In this document: positions 1-6,432 of the stretch, one piece after another
Layout of the letters: every line of letters begins with the position of its first letter
How positions within the stretch are numbered: the stretch's first letter is position 1
Assembly: GCA_009778055.1 (NCBI GenBank)
Contig: WRKN01000141.1
Span: 1 to 6,471, forward strand
Direction of reading: 5' to 3'
Length of the DNA stretch: 6,471 nucleotides
DNA from: Synergistaceae bacterium
GTDB taxonomy: Bacteria; Synergistota; Synergistia; Synergistales; Aminobacteriaceae
The notes under the pieces: model-generated
Database searches by the model: none
What the model saw: the letters and a program-made list of their open reading frames with translations, nothing else
What the model was told of the DNA's origin: nothing
Translations under genes and position numbers: made by a program

Positions 1-1770
1 AGGACTTATCCGGGGACTGAACCGGTCGCCGACAATCTGCGCGGGGGACATTGGAAAAAAGCCTCCCGCCGCGCCCGCGAACAGGCCGAGATGGCGGCGC
101 GTTACCTTGTGGACGTATACGCCAGGAGGGAGATCACGCCCGGACGCTCTTTCAAGGGAGATCCCGCGCAGGAGGCGGAGTTTGAGCGCGCCTTCCCATA
201 CAAAGAGACTTCGGACCAACTGCGCGCGGTAGACGAAATATCGCGGGACATGGCACGGGCCATACCGATGGACAGGCTGTTGGTCGGGGACGTCGGATTC
301 GGCAAGACTGAGGTCGCGCTCCGGGCCGCCGCCAAATGCGTTTTCGATGGCTGCCAGGTCGCGGTCGTCGCTCCCACCACGCTTTTAGCCGAACAGCACA
401 ACTCGACGTGGGGAGCGCGTTTCGACCAGTTCGGCGCGAGGGTGGAGGTAGTCTCCCGTTTTGTCTCCGGCGCGAAACAAAAGAGTATTCTCAGAGACAC
501 GGCGGAGGGCAAGGTTGACGTACTGATAGGAACTCACAGGATACTCGGAAAGGATGTGGCGTTCAAAGAGCTGGGACTCGTCATTGTGGACGAGGAACAC
601 AGATTCGGCGTGATGCACAAGGAGCACCTCAAGAACCTGTATCCCGGGGTTGAGGTTTTAATGTTGTCCGCGACGCCTATCCCACGTTCGCTTCATCTTT
701 CGCTCTCCGGGCTTCGCGACCTCTCCCTGCTTGAGACGCCGCCGCGAAAACGCCTGCCGGTCATCACAGCGACCGGAATGTGGTCGGAGACGCTCGTGAA
801 ACATGCGGTTTTAAGGGAAGTCTCGCGAGGCGGGCAGGTATTCTACGTGCATAACAGGGTGAATACGATAGAGCGCGAGGCCCTGATGGTGCGCCGCCTG
901 TTCCCCAAGCTCCGCATGGAGGTCGCCCACGGCCGGATGCCGGAGAAACACCTGAAAAATACAATGGACAGATTCGCCGATGGGGATCTGGATATTTTAA
1001 TCTGTACCACTATTGTGGAGAGCGGGCTCGACATGCCGAGGGCCAATACTCTCGTAGTGAGCGACTCGCAGGATTTGGGGCTGGCGCAGATGCACCAGCT
1101 TCGCGGCCGGGTCGGGCGCAGGGAGGAGCAGGCTTTCGCTCTGTTCCTGTATCCCGAGGGCATCACTCTCACAAGGGAATCGACGGAGCGGCTCGAAGCG
1201 ATATCCGCTATGGGTGAATTTGGAGCGGGGTACGAGCTGGCTAAAAGGGATCTCGAAATACGCGGCGGCGGGGAGCTGGTCGGCATCGCGCAGCATGGCA
1301 ACCTGGGGCGCGTCGGTTTTCAGCGTTACTGCGATCTGCTGGAGGAGGCCGTTCGCAGGGTAAAGGGCGACGCCAGAGAGGCGACACAGATAGAAGTCAC
1401 AATTCCGTCCGCCATACCGGATAATTATTTGCCGCACGAGAGCCTGAGAGTCGCCCTATACAGAAAACTGCTCTGGACGAGGGACCTTGCGACGCTGGAC
1501 GCGCTCGCTTCGGAGACTGTGGATCGCTTCGGCCCGATTCCCCGCGCTCTGCAATTCTTATTCGATGTGGCGAGGCTGCGCGTAGCCGGGCCCGATTACG
1601 GCATCCTGAAAGTCTTTTGCGGCGCGGGCGAAAACTCGATACATTGCCTGCCCGACAGCCCGCTCATGAAAAATTCCCCCCCAAAAAAGTGGTTCAAAAA
1701 CAAGCGCGGCTTCCTGGGTCCCGGAGGTATGGACGCTCTTGCGGTTTTTGTGAGTCATATTATAAGGTAG
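1..1770 (+). CDS. mfd: Transcription-repair coupling factor Mfd, 3' part (5' end outside window)
   Basis: The frame is open from base 1, so the gene is cut by the window edge; the first ATG at 91 is internal. 589 residues are visible (numbered from base 1). Mfd is a cytoplasmic ATP-driven DNA translocase that removes RNA polymerase stalled at lesions and recruits UvrA. Visible in order: the basic stretch before the motor (about 15-45), Q-like motif FPYKETSDQ (65-73), Walker A GDVGFGKTE (96-104, Lys102), DEEH box (197-200), SATP (223-226), TTIVESGLD (336-344), motif VI QLRGRVGR (366-373), the TRG-type region with RLEAI (397-401) and DLEIRGGGEL (417-426), then the C-terminal D7 domain (about 470-589). 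All key motor residues are intact. Aligning Walker A with the E. coli protein puts the C terminus about 27 residues short of E. coli, ordinary variation. The UvrB-like and RNA-polymerase-binding regions should lie upstream. No clear terminator follows. Confidence 0.97.
   Translation, partial: RTYPGTEPVADNLRGGHWKKASRRAREQAEMAARYLVDVYARREITPGRSFKGDPAQEAEFERAFPYKETSDQLRAVDEISRDMARAIPMDRLLVGDVGFGKTEVALRAAAKCVFDGCQVAVVAPTTLLAEQHNSTWGARFDQFGARVEVVSRFVSGAKQKSILRDTAEGKVDVLIGTHRILGKDVAFKELGLVIVDEEHRFGVMHKEHLKNLYPGVEVLMLSATPIPRSLHLSLSGLRDLSLLETPPRKRLPVITATGMWSETLVKHAVLREVSRGGQVFYVHNRVNTIEREALMVRRLFPKLRMEVAHGRMPEKHLKNTMDRFADGDLDILICTTIVESGLDMPRANTLVVSDSQDLGLAQMHQLRGRVGRREEQAFALFLYPEGITLTRESTERLEAISAMGEFGAGYELAKRDLEIRGGGELVGIAQHGNLGRVGFQRYCDLLEEAVRRVKGDAREATQIEVTIPSAIPDNYLPHESLRVALYRKLLWTRDLATLDALASETVDRFGPIPRALQFLFDVARLRVAGPDYGILKVFCGAGENSIHCLPDSPLMKNSPPKKWFKNKRGFLGPGGMDALAVFVSHIIR
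1680..1689 (+). other. Slippery heptamer within mfd (possible -1 frameshift site)
   Basis: A run of seven C (1676-1682) followed by six A and a G reads in frame as CCA AAA AAG. It therefore contains C CCA AAA and, overlapping it, A AAA AAG, the heptamer that drives -1 frameshifting in E. coli dnaX. A -1 slip would continue to a TGA at 1857-1859, giving a product about 30 residues longer than normal. The zero frame after the site still looks like an Mfd C terminus (GFLGPGGMDALAVF), whereas the -1 tail is Cys/Arg-rich and does not look conserved. I see no upstream Shine-Dalgarno-like stimulator and only a weak downstream stem (CTTCC/GGAGG around 1710-1727). The motif is certain; its function is doubtful. 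Confidence 0.2.
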
Positions 1771-1854
1771 CCATATTATATATTCGCCGTTTCATTTCTG
1801 TGCGGATATGCAGCGGTTCTAAACACTCGCATTTATGTCGCCTTCTGTCAGGCG

Positions 1855-1869
1855 TGTGATGACATCGCA
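1855..1869. repeat. 15-bp imperfect palindrome overlapping the -35 box, candidate operator
   Basis: TGTGATGACATCGCA is an inverted repeat centred on 1862, with six of seven arm positions complementary (the exception is T1857 opposite G1867). It covers the whole proposed -35 hexamer of the surface-protein promoter. A dimeric repressor bound here would block RNA polymerase. The symmetry is visible; no regulator is identified, and a short palindrome can occur by chance. Confidence 0.35.
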
Positions 1870-1887
1870 TTTGGAAGCGTTTATACT
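1859..1887 (+). promoter_or_regulatory. Sigma70-type promoter for the surface-protein gene
   Basis: The -35 hexamer ATGACA (1859-1864, 5 of 6 to TTGACA) and the -10 hexamer TATACT (1882-1887, 5 of 6 to TATAAT) are separated by exactly 17 bp. Transcription should begin near 1893-1896, giving a leader of only about 20 nt that just accommodates the ribosome binding site at 1902-1908. Its place between mfd and the surface gene argues that the latter is transcribed on its own, in agreement with the separate terminator at 6401-6432. Confidence 0.65.
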
Positions 1888-1901
1888 GATGCAAAACGAT
1901 T

Positions 1902-1908
1902 AGGGGGG
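1902..1908 (+). promoter_or_regulatory. Ribosome binding site for the start at 1915
   Basis: AGGGGGG lies 6 nt before ATG 1915. This near-ideal spacing and strong purine match is the main reason to prefer 1915 as the start, although it places 27 charged residues in front of the signal peptide. Confidence 0.6.
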
Positions 1909-1914
1909 ACTATA

Positions 1915-4900
1915 ATGAGCGAACTAAAGTCGTTAGAGGAACGGGGCCGCGGGAACGGCAAAAAAGAAGAAACAAACGAAGGAGTAATACATGATATGAA
2001 GGAAACTAAAACATGGGGCAAAAAAGCTTTTGTCTTGTTTTTGGCGGCGGTGATGGCGCTGACAATCGTGCCATTGACTACCGTGACGGCATTTGCGGGT
2101 AATATTGACGAGGTCACGATCACGGAGTTCAAGCCTGCTTATGGGAAGTTGGTCGGTTCAGTCACTCCGATTCTAGGTGAGCAGACATACGATTTGGAGG
2201 ACGGCGATGGTATTACGTGGTACAACATTCGTGGCGATAAGGTAGAATCAACGGACACTTTTCGTGAAGAATACTATGAGGCCGTTATATTTCTTAGGGC
2301 GGAGAATACAGATACTTTTGTCGAGAAAAGCGAATTGACTGTTAAGGTAGATGGCACCACCATAGATAAAGGGGATTTAGTACTGGTGGGTGATGCCGGG
2401 ACGAATGGAAACGGTTTGAAGATTACTGTTGAATTCCCGTTTAAGATTGAGAAACCGGTCTCCTTCGACGTTGGCGTCCCGTGGATCAATCTAACACCTA
2501 CAGATATAGAAGCCCCCCATAGATACGGTGGTGTGACTTCCTTCGACGTATCGGATTTCAGTTGGCTGAAGTCGAACGGTACCGTACATAGCGGTGAGTT
2601 TTTAGAGGGAGACGCGTATACCGTCAAAATCGAACTAGCGGCGAGTTCTGAAGTCAGAGCCATTTTTGCGAAAAATTTTGATTCTCGAACGAATCCTACC
2701 GCTTCCAAAGACGTCTTTGAGGGACTGGGACCGCTAGCACTTAGTGAAAAAGTCACAATTAGCGATGACGTCAAGGTAGGTGGTAAATTTGTAGATGATT
2801 TGCTGACATTCTTCGTGATGTTCCCCCCAGTTGAGGCTAAGGTGGTTGATCACGCAATCTCAGTCGACATAGCCGCCCCAAGAACCGGGGTAACAGGCGG
2901 GAACGCGGTGAAAGGAGCTGATGTATTAAGGTTCGATGTTGATGGACCTACCACTTGGCAGCTCCCGAACGGTGCACCTTATACAGCTCCGTTTGAAGAG
3001 GCGGGAACATACACCGCCAAAGTCGTGCTGACAACGGACATACTGGAAGGCAAGAATCCCGAGTACAAATTTGACAAAGCGGTATTTGGCAGTGACATTC
3101 CGGCGCGTTCGCAGGACATCAAGCTCACGCTGATAGATGGTTTCGGGAGCGGCAGGGTAAGCGACGACGTCCGCCTGGATAAGGGCGATAAAGAATTGAC
3201 ATTCTTTGTGATGTTCGACGCGATTCCGGTGTATGAAATTAATCCGGTTTCGGTCGACATAGTCGCACCCAGCGGCGGAATAAAGAGCGACGAGGCCTTT
3301 AATGACGGCGATCCGGAAGCCTTCTATGTGGATTCTACCGAATGGTATGATGACGACGGCGAGGAGCTGGAATTAGGCGAAAAGTTTGTGGTGGGTACGA
3401 AATATACCGCTACTATCGTACTGGCCGCAAAGCAAGATCACAAATTTGCGCCCACACTTAATTCGGGACTTAATCCGGCAGCTTCACAGGACATCAAACT
3501 GGGAGAGCTGGCACTGCTGGGAGAAGGTGTGGTAAGTGATGATGTCTCCCTAACAGAGGACGGTAAAACGCTGACATTCCACGTGATGTTTAAAGAGACT
3601 GATTACACGCGGATTGAAGCCCTCACCGTCAGTCTGGATCACACTCTTCGTGCCGGGAATCTTCTTCCCGATGTCGAGCCCGTCACAGATGGCTTCAATG
3701 CTGCTGTTGTGTGGAATTCAACGGACACAAGGTTTAAAGTGGGCGAATCCTACAGGGCCACTTTCACCCTGAACACGGATGAAGAATTCTTGTTTGAGGG
3801 CGTGAGTTCGGGAGAAATCACTGTTCTTGGGTTAGAAGATGGTGTGATAAGTGATGACGTAGTGCCCGCGGACGGCAGTGGCGATTCGTTGGAATTCTAT
3901 GTGAATTTCGGTCCGGTTAAGGCGCTGGAAATAGACGACATCGTCGTCAGCCTGGACCAGCCGGTAGCGGGAGTTCCTAATGCGCCTGCGGAAGTGGGCG
4001 AAGATAAAAAATTCACCGTTTCCGACACCTTGTGGGCAATCACGAACGGCGCGGCAATGGGACCCGGCGACACGTTTAAAGAGAACACGGCATACACCGC
4101 CACCGTCTTCCTGAAACCTGTGGAATTCTACGAATTTTCCGAGGATGTAACTCCGGACAATATCACGCTGAGTCCGCCAGTAGGTGTGGTGAGTGATGAC
4201 GTCAAAGTAGGAGACGACGGTATACTGAGGTTCTATGTGGACTTCGTATCAACGACTGAGTTGGTATCGCTTGACCGCGCAACCGTCAATATAAAGGCCC
4301 CTGAAGCCAGAGAGGACAGCGGGGCGGTTGGCCTTCCCGACGAAGCGAACTACAAGGTGACTTCTGAAGGATGGGCGACCGCGGCAGGCGAAAAGCTGGA
4401 AACAGGCAAGCCGTTTGCAGCGGAAACATTCTATACCAACACTGTTGTGTTGACCGCGAACCCCGGCTATAAGTTTGAATTTGCCGCCGGTCAGCCGGTT
4501 TCAACCGATATTACGGTGAATCCGTCACTCAAGGTATTGGATATAGTAGATATCAGCAGCACAGTCAGCACGCTGACGTTTAAGGTGTTGTTTGATGAAA
4601 CGGGCGAGCCCGAAACGGTTAATACTTTCACTGCGGCGATAACCGCCCCTGTGGAAAGAGCCGTCAACGCGCAGGCTGTTCCAGTCTCCGAGGGCTTCGC
4701 GGTGGATTCCACCACATGGACCGGCGGCGGCGTGACTCTGGTAAGCGGCGACATGTTTGAGGCGAATACCGCATATACCGCCACTGTCAAACTGACCGCG
4801 ACCGCGGGCTGGGAATTTAAAGCGGATGTAAAGTCAAATGACATCACAGTGAATACAGCGGCAGGCAGAAGGCAAGGAGACGTAAACGTTATCGAGAGCA

Positions 4901-6336
4901 GCATCGACACGCTGACGTTCTCGGTGTTATTCACCAATACGGGCGCGGCGTCGCCGATTACTGAAGGTATCGTAGTCAACCTGGCCAAACCTGTAGTCGG
5001 AGCACAACGCGGGACTGCCGCAACGACCGGAGAAACCTATAAGGTGACTTCTACCGGATGGGCTCCGAACCATACCACATTTGCGGGTGAAACGGTCTAC
5101 GCCGCCACTATCTTGCTGACCGCGAACCCGGGCTATGAATTCGGAACCGTAACTTCGGGCGACATCAAAGGGACCGTAGCGGACACAGGTAATACGATAG
5201 ATGCCATTACCGTACCCACCGATAAGAAAACCCTGGAGTTTAGGGTGACATTCCCCGAAACGGCTCCGGAAAGGCCGGTAATAACGACGACCTCTCTGCA
5301 TGACGGAAAAGTCAGAGTTGCGTACACCGCAAACCTTGCCGCAACGGGTACAGGTCCCATCACGTGGGGTCTTGAAGCAGGTTCGGCACTGCCTGCGGGC
5401 CTGACTCTGGCATCCGGCACCGGCGCGATTTCGGGTACGCCGACGACGTCAGGCGATGTCTATTTCGTTGTCGAAGCGACCAACGCTTCCGGCGTGACTT
5501 CGAAGGATTTCCGCATACACGTGCGCGCCGAGGGTGAGGAAACATCCGTCGGCGGAGAAGACGAAGGCTGGAAGGTAGTGATCGGTGACTCCGATCTCAA
5601 CAAAATCATTACAGATCCACTCACCGGCGACATAAAGCTGCTGGAGCCCGTGGAGTTAACGTTGGAAACCTTCGATGACAACGGTAATCTGACGCAGACA
5701 CTGGTGCTGACATTCCCGGCGGGAGCCGTTATCAACGCCGAAACCGGCTATATTGTGCTGGAAGCGGGCGGTGCTGTAGAAAACGAAGACGGCCTGGAGA
5801 TAATGTTCCCCAATGGTACGGAGATCCTCCCCGACGGTTCGGTAATGCTGCCTTCCGGTGACGATGTAACGCTGGAAGTGAAAACCTCGGACGAGAATGT
5901 GGAAGTATCCATCGAGGACATCTTCTCCTTGAAATTCGACGAAGACGGAATGATAGAACTGCTTGCCGGCGCAGCTACCGAAAAGATGACGATTACAGCC
6001 GGAACCTACGAGATAAAGCTCAACAAAGGCATGATGTACCAGCAAGCCGAAGATGCGCCTCCCGTAGTAGTACCGGGAACCGTAAATGCTTTGTCGGTGA
6101 AACAGGCATTGTTTATCAACGTCGTTGATGAACCCGCGGAAATAGTTGTAGATGGCAAAACCATCGTTGTCCCCGTGGGCAAAACCATAAAAATCACAAC
6201 GGACGACGACGGGAACCAAGTCGTGACGTTCGACGAGGACAGCAAGAAGTCCAGCGGCTGCTCCACAGGCGCGGGCGCAATGCTGGCCCTTCTGGCCCTC
6301 GCGGGCATGAGCTTCGTAAGCAAGAGGCGTCGTTAG
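1915..6336 (+). CDS. Large secreted repeat-rich surface protein with C-terminal Synerg-CTERM-like anchor
   Basis: 1473 residues; I do not recognise a named orthologue. Architecture: N-terminal extension (1-27), signal peptide (28-61), nine tandem beta-rich modules (63-1115), a putative-Ig domain (1116-1205), an acidic beta-rich region (1206-1442), and a sorting signal (1443-1473) with SSGCSTG, a hydrophobic helix and KRRR. The protein is rich in Asp/Glu, Thr and Val and has one cysteine, C1449, inside the sorting motif. This layout is typical of exported adhesins, stalks or envelope scaffold proteins held at the surface by a C-terminal tripartite signal; no catalytic motif is visible. ATG 1915 has the better ribosome binding site. 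ATG 1996 (residue 28) starts directly at a canonical signal peptide and is a realistic alternative, giving 1446 residues. The gene has its own promoter and terminator, so it is probably monocistronic. The reading frame is sure, the secreted status very likely, and the adhesin role only inferred. Confidence 0.93.
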   Translation: MSELKSLEERGRGNGKKEETNEGVIHDMKETKTWGKKAFVLFLAAVMALTIVPLTTVTAFAGNIDEVTITEFKPAYGKLVGSVTPILGEQTYDLEDGDGITWYNIRGDKVESTDTFREEYYEAVIFLRAENTDTFVEKSELTVKVDGTTIDKGDLVLVGDAGTNGNGLKITVEFPFKIEKPVSFDVGVPWINLTPTDIEAPHRYGGVTSFDVSDFSWLKSNGTVHSGEFLEGDAYTVKIELAASSEVRAIFAKNFDSRTNPTASKDVFEGLGPLALSEKVTISDDVKVGGKFVDDLLTFFVMFPPVEAKVVDHAISVDIAAPRTGVTGGNAVKGADVLRFDVDGPTTWQLPNGAPYTAPFEEAGTYTAKVVLTTDILEGKNPEYKFDKAVFGSDIPARSQDIKLTLIDGFGSGRVSDDVRLDKGDKELTFFVMFDAIPVYEINPVSVDIVAPSGGIKSDEAFNDGDPEAFYVDSTEWYDDDGEELELGEKFVVGTKYTATIVLAAKQDHKFAPTLNSGLNPAASQDIKLGELALLGEGVVSDDVSLTEDGKTLTFHVMFKETDYTRIEALTVSLDHTLRAGNLLPDVEPVTDGFNAAVVWNSTDTRFKVGESYRATFTLNTDEEFLFEGVSSGEITVLGLEDGVISDDVVPADGSGDSLEFYVNFGPVKALEIDDIVVSLDQPVAGVPNAPAEVGEDKKFTVSDTLWAITNGAAMGPGDTFKENTAYTATVFLKPVEFYEFSEDVTPDNITLSPPVGVVSDDVKVGDDGILRFYVDFVSTTELVSLDRATVNIKAPEAREDSGAVGLPDEANYKVTSEGWATAAGEKLETGKPFAAETFYTNTVVLTANPGYKFEFAAGQPVSTDITVNPSLKVLDIVDISSTVSTLTFKVLFDETGEPETVNTFTAAITAPVERAVNAQAVPVSEGFAVDSTTWTGGGVTLVSGDMFEANTAYTATVKLTATAGWEFKADVKSNDITVNTAAGRRQGDVNVIESSIDTLTFSVLFTNTGAASPITEGIVVNLAKPVVGAQRGTAATTGETYKVTSTGWAPNHTTFAGETVYAATILLTANPGYEFGTVTSGDIKGTVADTGNTIDAITVPTDKKTLEFRVTFPETAPERPVITTTSLHDGKVRVAYTANLAATGTGPITWGLEAGSALPAGLTLASGTGAISGTPTTSGDVYFVVEATNASGVTSKDFRIHVRAEGEETSVGGEDEGWKVVIGDSDLNKIITDPLTGDIKLLEPVELTLETFDDNGNLTQTLVLTFPAGAVINAETGYIVLEAGGAVENEDGLEIMFPNGTEILPDGSVMLPSGDDVTLEVKTSDENVEVSIEDIFSLKFDEDGMIELLAGAATEKMTITAGTYEIKLNKGMMYQQAEDAPPVVVPGTVNALSVKQALFINVVDEPAEIVVDGKTIVVPVGKTIKITTDDDGNQVVTFDEDSKKSSGCSTGAGAMLALLALAGMSFVSKRRR
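1979..1984 (+). promoter_or_regulatory. Second ribosome binding site, before the internal start at 1996
   Basis: AAGGAG lies 6 nt before an ATG at 1991 and 11 nt before the in-frame ATG at 1996. The 1991 ATG reads ATG ATA TGA, a two-codon frame whose stop overlaps the 1996 start as ATGA. The 1996 start gives MKETKTWGKK and then the hydrophobic core, a normal signal-peptide N terminus. This site could make 1996 the true start or a second one. Confidence 0.45.
1996..2097 (+). other. Sec signal peptide of the surface protein
   Basis: Residues 28-61 show a basic n-region (MKETKTWGKK), a hydrophobic core (AFVLFLAAVMALTIVPL) and an Ala-x-Ala site ending TAFA before GN. Cleavage is predicted after A61. 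There is no lipobox cysteine, so this is a signal peptidase I substrate rather than a lipoprotein. With the 1915 start, the cleaved peptide would carry 27 additional charged residues. Confidence 0.85.
2101..5259 (+). repeat. Nine tandem beta-sandwich-like modules in the surface protein
   Basis: Each module begins with a V.V.I..P strand and has one conserved Trp mid-module (ITW, FSW, TTW, TEW, VVW, TLW, EGW, TTW, TGW). It then carries a Y(T/E)A.V.L strand (for example YTATVKLTA) and ends in an L.F.V.F strand. Approximate boundaries: 2101-2442 (most divergent), 2443-2829, 2830-3222, 3223-3597, 3598-3915, 3916-4251, 4252-4599, 4600-4938, 4939-5259. Modules 2-4 are long (125-131 residues) and carry an extra (N/I)P.(A/R)S.D(I/V) segment; modules 5-9 are 106-116 residues. 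Modules 2-6 share (V/I)SDDV before the last strand. The pattern resembles uncharacterised Ig-like repeats of anaerobe surface proteins. I assign no Pfam family; an Ig-like fold is inferred from strand periodicity and size. Confidence 0.85.
5260..5529 (+). other. Putative-Ig (He_PIG-like) domain of the surface protein
   Basis: Residues 1116-1205 start PVITTTSLHDG and contain the He_PIG signature: a TGTGPITWGLEAGS strand, LPAGLTLASGTGAISGTP, then a TSGDVYFVVEATNASG strand. This cadherin-like Ig domain is common in bacterial surface and carbohydrate-binding proteins. It occurs once, between the repeat array and the C-terminal region, and probably acts as a spacer or binding domain. Confidence 0.8.
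5530..6240 (+). other. C-terminal acidic beta-rich region of unknown family
   Basis: About 237 residues (1206-1442) of alternating short hydrophobic strands and Asp/Gly/Asn turns, such as LEIMFPNGTEILPDGSVMLP and VDGKTIVVPVGKTIKITT. The spacing is reminiscent of a beta-helix or stacked-strand fold. No Trp-Y-L module pattern from the upstream array is present, so it is a separate region. It sits immediately before the anchor and may be the wall- or membrane-proximal base. I do not recognise a family. Confidence 0.5.
6241..6333 (+). other. C-terminal protein-sorting signal (Synerg-CTERM-like)
   Basis: Residues 1443-1473 read as a tripartite signal: motif SSGCSTG with C1449, a small/hydrophobic segment GAMLALLALAGMSFV (1454-1468), and the basic tail SKRRR at the extreme C terminus. 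Signals with an invariant Cys next to Gly are known in the MYXO-CTERM and Synerg-CTERM classes; LPXTG is absent. By analogy the protein would be cleaved near the motif and attached to the outer surface. The tripartite form is plain; the class and phylum assignment is inference. Confidence 0.7.
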
Positions 6337-6400
6337 AAATCGTAACGACTCGGAAACCGAAATAACCAATTCGGAATAAACGCAGGACATTCCTTCTGCA

Positions 6401-6432
6401 TAAAACAGCCGGCCTGCGGGCCGGCTGTTTTA
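6401..6432 (+). terminator. Rho-independent terminator of the surface-protein gene
   Basis: A perfect 14-bp stem TAAAACAGCCGGCC / GGCCGGCTGTTTTA closes a TGCG tetraloop, with the right arm ending in TTTT. It lies 64 nt after the stop codon. The mirror-image A-tract on the left arm means it could also stop transcription arriving from the other strand, so a convergent neighbour beyond the window is possible. Confidence 0.92.

Noticed and set aside
102..1437. Several minus-strand open frames of 66-152 codons across mfd
   Set aside because: They are mirror frames of a GC-rich gene whose motifs are all on the + strand; none has a recognisable product.
1839..1854. Hairpin CGCCT/AGGCG as an mfd terminator
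   Set aside because: The stem is only 5 bp and is followed by TGTGATGAC, with no T-tract.
1911..1916. Perfect TATAAT as a -10 box
   Set aside because: It overlaps the ATG at 1915 and has no -35-like hexamer 17 bp upstream; the pair at 1859-1887 fits better.
6241..6333. LPXTG sortase signal
   Set aside because: No LPXTG or variant precedes the hydrophobic segment; the motif is SSGCSTG, so a classical class A sortase substrate is not supported.
6350..6360. Small hairpin TCGG-AAA-CCGA after the stop codon
   Set aside because: A 4-bp stem with no T-tract is expected by chance; the terminator 40 bases later is far stronger.
5656..6390. A 244-codon open frame on the minus strand opposite the end of the surface-protein gene
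   Set aside because: It is antisense to a clearly coding region. Its Shine-Dalgarno-like AGAAGGA touches the ATG with no spacing, its product has no recognisable pattern, and it runs against the strong gene structure.
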